NCBI GenBank assembly: GCA_965249595.1
Contig: OZ252242.1
Location: 434,001 to 498,000 of the forward strand
Source: VXNJ01 sp965249595
GTDB taxonomy: Bacteria > Chloroflexota > UBA11872 > VXNJ01
Direction of reading: 5' to 3'
Length of the DNA: 64,000 bases
The notes under the pieces are model-generated. The model saw nothing but the letters and a program-made list of their open reading frames with translations, did not search any database and was not told the origin of the DNA. Shown here one piece after another: positions 60,070 to 64,000 of the stretch. Both the position numbers and the translations under genes were made by a program. Positions within the stretch are counted from its first letter, which is position 1. Each line of letters opens with the position of its first letter.

Positions 60070-60729
60070 CTATAGCTTTAGAAAAGCCAGTAGTCGTCCC
60101 TGCCGGGCGCTGATTGAGACTCGCTGCCCGGTCGTCACGTTGGAGAGCGCGCGACCGGTTCCCCGACGAAGCGTTTCGTCGCTTAGCTCCCACTGCGCCC
60201 CGCTCAATTCCACCCCCGCCACCCGGGCATCGAGCGGAAGCAGGGAGAGGGTTTGCCCAGGTTGGCAGCCAATTTCAATGCCAGCCGTCGGTACCGGCCA
60301 GATCGCCCAATCGGCGGCCAATGCCCAGGCCGCCGTGGTTGCCAGTTGGGGATGGCAGAGCAGCAGCAGATTGGCCAGCACCATATCGGCCCGCGAACCC
60401 CCCAGGGCACCCAGGACGGTCACCTGCAAAGGGTTGCGCTCGAGGGCGGCCAGCAGGGCCAATTCGCCATCAATGGCGTCCTTCTCGGTGGGGTGGCGCT
60501 CGATCTTGGTACCGGCCCTTTCGAGCAGGGTGACCTCGGCCGGCGCCAGCGAATCCAGGTCGCCGACGACTAAATCCGGGATCCTGCCGTAGGGGCCCAA
60601 TCGCCTGGCGCCGCCATCGGCGGCCACCACAAAATCGGCCGCGGTGATCTCGGTTCCGATGCGCTCATTGCCATCAACTTGCCCATCCAAAACCACGACC
60701 ACCCGTTCGTGGCGGTCGGATTTGCTCAA
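60070..60729 (-). CDS. Thiamine pyrophosphokinase
   Basis: TPK converts thiamine to thiamine diphosphate with ATP. It carries VVAADGGARRLGPYGRIPDLVVGDLDSL, in two parts VVAADGGARRLG and RIPDLVVGDLDS, and HPTEKDAIDGELALLAAL with the expected acidic and basic residues, followed by VLGALGGSRADMVLANLLLL. TTG 60729 has AAGGGG eight bases ahead, giving 219 residues, the usual size. It lies just upstream of the riboswitch, so it is not controlled by it, and follows a MATE-like gene by 12 bases. With the operon downstream this makes a salvage unit for thiamine. Confidence 0.9.
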   Translation of the reverse strand: MSKSDRHERVVVVLDGQVDGNERIGTEITAADFVVAADGGARRLGPYGRIPDLVVGDLDSLAPAEVTLLERAGTKIERHPTEKDAIDGELALLAALERNPLQVTVLGALGGSRADMVLANLLLLCHPQLATTAAWALAADWAIWPVPTAGIEIGCQPGQTLSLLPLDARVAGVELSGAQWELSDETLRRGTGRALSNVTTGQRVSISARQGRLLAFLKL

Positions 60730-60741
60730 TGCTGCAACCCC

Positions 60742-62040
60742 TTAACGTTTGGCCGATTGCGGTTCTTGGCCTACCCACGGTTGCCCGAGGCGGGCAGCAA
60801 CCACAGTCTCGCTGAATTGCCCGGCCAAACGAGATAACCCGCCCATCGCCGCACCGGCGATTGGGACCAATGGTGCCAGCAGAAAGATAACCGCGGCCAT
60901 TACCGTCACTCGGGCCATAGTTCCCAATCCCACCCGCTTGGAGAGACCTTGGTGCATCAACAGCGAAATGTAAAACTGCCTAAACCCGAGTAGGAAGGGA
61001 ACAGTGGCGAGGGCCCAGGCCGCTGGCAGGGCCTGCGCCGCCACCTCCGGCGAAACGCCGATTACCGTGAGCATCATAAAGTCGCCTATCGGACCGGTTG
61101 TAAGCAGCAACATTGAAGCCGAAACACCGAGGCCCACAAGGGCTGAAAACAAACGACCGTTACGGTGACTCTCGGGGTATTTGGACATCACCAGGGCGGT
61201 CTGTCGAACCGCCAGGGTCAGCGAAAGTCCAAGGATGGCGATACTCCAGGCCACCCTGAATCCGGCGACGGCTATGATGCCATCCTCGAGCCGAAATATC
61301 CCGGCGGTTACCAGCGGCGTCGAACCGGACATCGCAATCATCGATAGGAGGAGCGGCCAGGAGAACCTGAGCAGATCGCCCATTGACGGCAACGGGGCCG
61401 ATTCCTGGTCAGGGAAGGGGCGGGCCCGCAATTCGCTGATTGCAAAGACGGCCAAGATTCCCAATTCGATCAACGCCACGCCGATGAGGGCAATCGATGC
61501 CGCCAGGGCCCCGTTAAACGGGGCGGACGGCACCAGCAGCAATCCGGCTGGCAGAAGCACCGCCAGTCCGGCCAGGGTGGCCACCGTAATGCGCTTGGTC
61601 TGTCGACGCTGAAGCAGCACGCTTTGGAAAAAAGCTCGGGCGACCAAAAGCGGTGGGATTGCCGCCAACAGGACGAGGGCCGGGCGGGCGTAATCAGCAA
61701 CCGTGTCGTCCGCTCCCATTGCTCCCAGCAATAGCAGGTCGGACAGAACGGGGATCGTCGGTAGTAGGGCTATGGCCAGGGCCGCGGCGCCCCCGAAGAT
61801 CGTAAAGATCATTACCCGCCGCAGCGACCGTCGGCCGTTGACGTATACGAGGAAGACGCTCTGCTGCACCTGGCTGGCGGTCGTCAGCACAAAGATGATC
61901 GAGGAGACCGCCGCGAATCCGGCCAGCGCCAGGAGTGGTTCCTCGGTTCGGGCCAATCCGGCATCGAGCACCGGACCACGCAGTCCGTGGACTAAAGACG
62001 AGAGGGCAACAGGAAGAAAAAAGGCCAGCATCGCACCCAT
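60742..62040 (-). CDS. MATE/flippase-like membrane protein
   Basis: Polytopic protein of 432 residues with about 12 hydrophobic segments, resembling MATE and polysaccharide flippase proteins. ATG 62040 starts the gene (GAMLAFFLPVALSSLVHGLR). Stretches such as FFQSVLLQRRQTKRITVATL and FRQFYISLLMHQGLSKRVGL are similar to each other, as in the two halves of MATE transporters. The thiamine pyrophosphokinase follows after 12 bases, so the two are in one operon, which could suggest thiamine or related transport, but evidence is only positional. Confidence 0.68.
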   Translation of the reverse strand: MGAMLAFFLPVALSSLVHGLRGPVLDAGLARTEEPLLALAGFAAVSSIIFVLTTASQVQQSVFLVYVNGRRSLRRVMIFTIFGGAAALAIALLPTIPVLSDLLLLGAMGADDTVADYARPALVLLAAIPPLLVARAFFQSVLLQRRQTKRITVATLAGLAVLLPAGLLLVPSAPFNGALAASIALIGVALIELGILAVFAISELRARPFPDQESAPLPSMGDLLRFSWPLLLSMIAMSGSTPLVTAGIFRLEDGIIAVAGFRVAWSIAILGLSLTLAVRQTALVMSKYPESHRNGRLFSALVGLGVSASMLLLTTGPIGDFMMLTVIGVSPEVAAQALPAAWALATVPFLLGFRQFYISLLMHQGLSKRVGLGTMARVTVMAAVIFLLAPLVPIAGAAMGGLSRLAGQFSETVVAARLGQPWVGQEPQSAKR

Positions 62041-62199
62041 CGAATGGGCGCGCCGCAGGCCTACCGGTGGCTCGGTATTCTCATCCGATTGACTGATGAT
62101 TGCTCCCCTGGGTCACGCGCCAATGTCGGCCATACATTGTTGTTTCAATTGCGATTTGTGCAAATCGGCAGCCCGCCGCTTCTCCGTCGACGGGGAGCT

Positions 62200-63063
62200 C
62201 TAGATCTGGTATTGACCCAGCGGCTTGCCTTGTGAATCTGTCGGCGGAACTGCCGAAGCGGCGGCGGCGGAGCGCTGCGACCGGGCACGGCGCTTGGGGG
62301 TCAACAGCGAGTGGGCGATTCTGTCTAAGACGATGCCAATGACACCGATGACGATGATGGCGGCCACCACCTCAGAGTAATTGAAGCGGTCGCGGGCGTC
62401 GAGGATGAAGAATCCCAGCCCCGAATCGACCCCCAGCATCTCGGCGGGGACCAGGATTATCCAGGCGGTCGTCATTCCCAACCGAAGCCCGGTTAACACC
62501 TCGGCGTGGATGCCCGGCCAGACGATCGTGCGCAGGGTCTCCAAAGGGGTGGCGCCAAGCGAGCGGGCCAGCATCAGCCAATTGCGATTTAGTGAAGCAA
62601 AACCCTGCGCCGTAGACAGGGTGATGGGCCATACCGCTCCCACCGCGGTGAGGAAAAAGACCGGTGCATCGCCGACTCCAAACAGGATGATGGCCAACGG
62701 GGTCCAGGAAAGCGGCGAAACCATGCGCAGGAAGGCGGTCACGGGACTAACCGCCGCATTAAACCAGCGCGAGGCCCCCAGGGCCAGGCCGAACGGGATG
62801 CCCAAAGCCGTGGCAATTAGCAGCCCCACCGCGATACGCACCACCGAGGCCCAGATATGGCCCGGCAGCTGCCCGCCGAACAGCAGGGAAAAGACCTCGG
62901 GGACTCCTTCCCGGGGCGACCAATCGGCCAGAAAACTTTCGGGATCGACCAATAACTCGATCCAACCAAGCCAAAGCAGGATAAATGCGCAAAGTCCCAG
63001 TCCCGGTACGCCCAGCGCCAGGGCCAGCTTGGAAAGCCGGGCCGTCGATGGGCGAGGGGGCAT
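62200..63063 (-). CDS. ABC transporter permease (nitrate/sulfonate/taurine type)
   Basis: Membrane subunit of 287 residues, starting at ATG 63063. About six hydrophobic segments are present, with the coupling motif LMLARSLGATPLETLRTIVW and the family segment SPLSWTPLAIILFGVGDAPV. The gene begins two bases after the stop of an NMT1-type binding protein, so the two are translated together. It belongs to a second importer of the same class as the thiamine-precursor system. The C-terminal 35 residues are basic, then Ser/Ala-rich. Confidence 0.88.
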   Translation of the reverse strand: MPPRPSTARLSKLALALGVPGLGLCAFILLWLGWIELLVDPESFLADWSPREGVPEVFSLLFGGQLPGHIWASVVRIAVGLLIATALGIPFGLALGASRWFNAAVSPVTAFLRMVSPLSWTPLAIILFGVGDAPVFFLTAVGAVWPITLSTAQGFASLNRNWLMLARSLGATPLETLRTIVWPGIHAEVLTGLRLGMTTAWIILVPAEMLGVDSGLGFFILDARDRFNYSEVVAAIIVIGVIGIVLDRIAHSLLTPKRRARSQRSAAAASAVPPTDSQGKPLGQYQI

Positions 63064-63065
63064 TT

Positions 63066-64000
63066 TCAGATTGCGATCCTCTCGGTCCGAGTCAAATCAG
63101 GCGCCAGGTCAAACTGGGCCGGGCCGCCAAGGCGGTCTATTGCCGCCCGCGCAAACTGGTCGGTGACCATCTCGCGGTGCACCTGGGCGGGATCCAAATC
63201 GGCCAGGAAGGTGGCGTCGCCCTCCACCACCGTTTGCTTCATCTGCCGAACCAGTTCTTCGGTGTAGGACTGGAACGGGAATGGCTGGAAATCGATGCGG
63301 TCGGTGTCCCAATCGGGGTGGGTTATCGCTCCAGTGGGCTCGTATTCGGCCAGATCATAGTGCGTGAGCGCCCGGTCAATCGCCGCCAGCGGCTGTGGCA
63401 GGTAGCCCTCGCCATCGGCGGAGAGCAGCTGGGCCGCATCGGGTCGGTTGTTGCGTATGTAAAGCTGGGCATCGGCAACCGAATTGACCACGCTCTGCGC
63501 GAATTCGGGACGCTCGACGGTGTCGTTCTCATGCATGATGACCACACAACAAGCGTGGTCGAGCCAGACATCGGGCACGAATCGTAGGACCTTGCCGACG
63601 TTGTTCACCTCGGCAACGGCGTTGAACGGATCGGCCACGATGTACCCGGCGATCGAATTGTTGGCCAGCGCCGGCGGCATGTCCGGCGGGGCCATTACGA
63701 TCAACTTGACCTGGCCCAGGGCCGGATCAGCGTCGCCTTTGGTGATGGCGGTCAGACCAGCATCCCGCAGAATCATCTGCAGCACGGTGTTGTGAATCGA
63801 GTACCAGAAGGGGACCGCCACAATTTGGCCGGCCAATTCGGCAACACTGTTGATCTCAAAGCTGGTGGTCAAAGCCGATCCGCCGTTGTGATTCCAGGCG
63901 ACTAGTTTGAGCGGAAAACCCTGCCCGAACCGCAACCACACGGCCATCGGCATCAGGATGTGCACCACGTCAACCTGCCGTGCCTGAAAGGCTTCGGCGA
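63066..64000 (-). CDS. NrtA/NMT1-like substrate-binding protein (5' end outside window)
   Basis: Binding protein resembling the nitrate/sulfonate family (NrtA/CmpA/SsuA), open through the right window edge. The visible 310 or so residues begin AEAFQARQVDVVHILMPMAV, then FGQGFPLKLVAWNHNGGSAL, ELAGQIVAVPFWYSIHNTVL and PPALANNSIAGYIVADPFNA, as in CmpA/NrtA proteins. The GTG at 63968 is internal, since homology continues upstream. The ligand is unknown. Its permease is encoded right behind it; the ATPase must lie outside the window or be shared with the operon at 56826. Confidence 0.85.
   Translation of the reverse strand, partial: AEAFQARQVDVVHILMPMAVWLRFGQGFPLKLVAWNHNGGSALTTSFEINSVAELAGQIVAVPFWYSIHNTVLQMILRDAGLTAITKGDADPALGQVKLIVMAPPDMPPALANNSIAGYIVADPFNAVAEVNNVGKVLRFVPDVWLDHACCVVIMHENDTVERPEFAQSVVNSVADAQLYIRNNRPDAAQLLSADGEGYLPQPLAAIDRALTHYDLAEYEPTGAITHPDWDTDRIDFQPFPFQSYTEELVRQMKQTVVEGDATFLADLDPAQVHREMVTDQFARAAIDRLGGPAQFDLAPDLTRTERIAI

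Noticed and set aside
1..64000. CRISPR arrays, prophage genes, rRNA genes
   Set aside because: No regularly spaced repeats, phage structural genes or rRNA sequence were seen in the window.

Overview
The window is GC-rich bacterial chromosomal DNA with gene-dense, mostly single-copy housekeeping genes mixed with catabolic and transport genes. Many genes appear to start with GTG or TTG, and two have no usable ATG/GTG/TTG at all. RecA, PanBC, GlmU, FtsH, MnmA, TilS, a zinc-ribbon threonine synthase beside a ThiS/MoaD-like carrier, a sulfatase, an enolase-superfamily dehydratase, RraA-like aldolases, a soluble PQQ sugar dehydrogenase and NMT1/THI5-type transporters together suggest a Chloroflexota member, perhaps of the SAR202 type known for expanded enolase-superfamily and sulfatase sets. 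This placement is inferred from gene content, not from a phylogeny.

Layout. 1-7.4 kb: a sugar-binding lipoprotein (cut by the window edge) diverges from sulfatase, enolase-superfamily dehydratase, RraA-like aldolase, panB and panC. 8.2-9.5 kb: a decayed IS3-family element. 9.8-19.3 kb: glmU, a membrane-fused spermidine-synthase-like protein, a PQQ sugar dehydrogenase lipoprotein, a zinc alcohol dehydrogenase, recA with a LexA-like operator, a universal stress protein, a DUF3179 lipoprotein, tRNA-Glu and a second RraA. 19.6-31 kb: Fic protein behind a perfect inverted repeat, ornithine cyclodeaminase family, FucU/RbsD, metallophosphoesterase, then a SAM-I riboswitch controlling threonine synthase plus a ThiS/MoaD-like protein, a TPR membrane protein, a class V aminotransferase, two family 2 glycosyltransferases and a DUF4349 lipoprotein. 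31-36.7 kb: mnmA, and divergently ftsB/divIC-like, dut, tilS and ftsH.

37-49 kb looks like an acquired island. It lies between a broken IS110-family transposase and a composite of IS21 (istB) and IS3 remnants, and carries a complete-looking catabolic cassette: Gfo/Idh/MocA oxidoreductase, ribose-type ABC importer (binding protein, double ATPase, permease), gluconate-2-dehydrogenase-type small subunit with a GMC flavoprotein, a cysteine hydrolase and a MetX-like alpha/beta hydrolase. The order suggests uptake and oxidation of an unknown sugar, cyclitol or sugar acid.

49-64 kb: MFS transporter, polyprenyl synthase, OB-fold lipoprotein, LiaF-like protein, an ABC exporter whose permease is truncated, NIPSNAP, a second MFS protein, then a TPP-riboswitch-controlled thiamine-precursor uptake operon (thiamine-binding protein, permease, binding protein, ATPase), thiamine pyrophosphokinase with a MATE-like protein, and the beginning of a second NMT1-type ABC transporter. 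The observations most worth following are the SAM-controlled threonine synthase/sulfur-carrier pair, the island, the recA and fic operators, the apparent ATC and CTG start codons, and the leader ORF overlapping ftsH.
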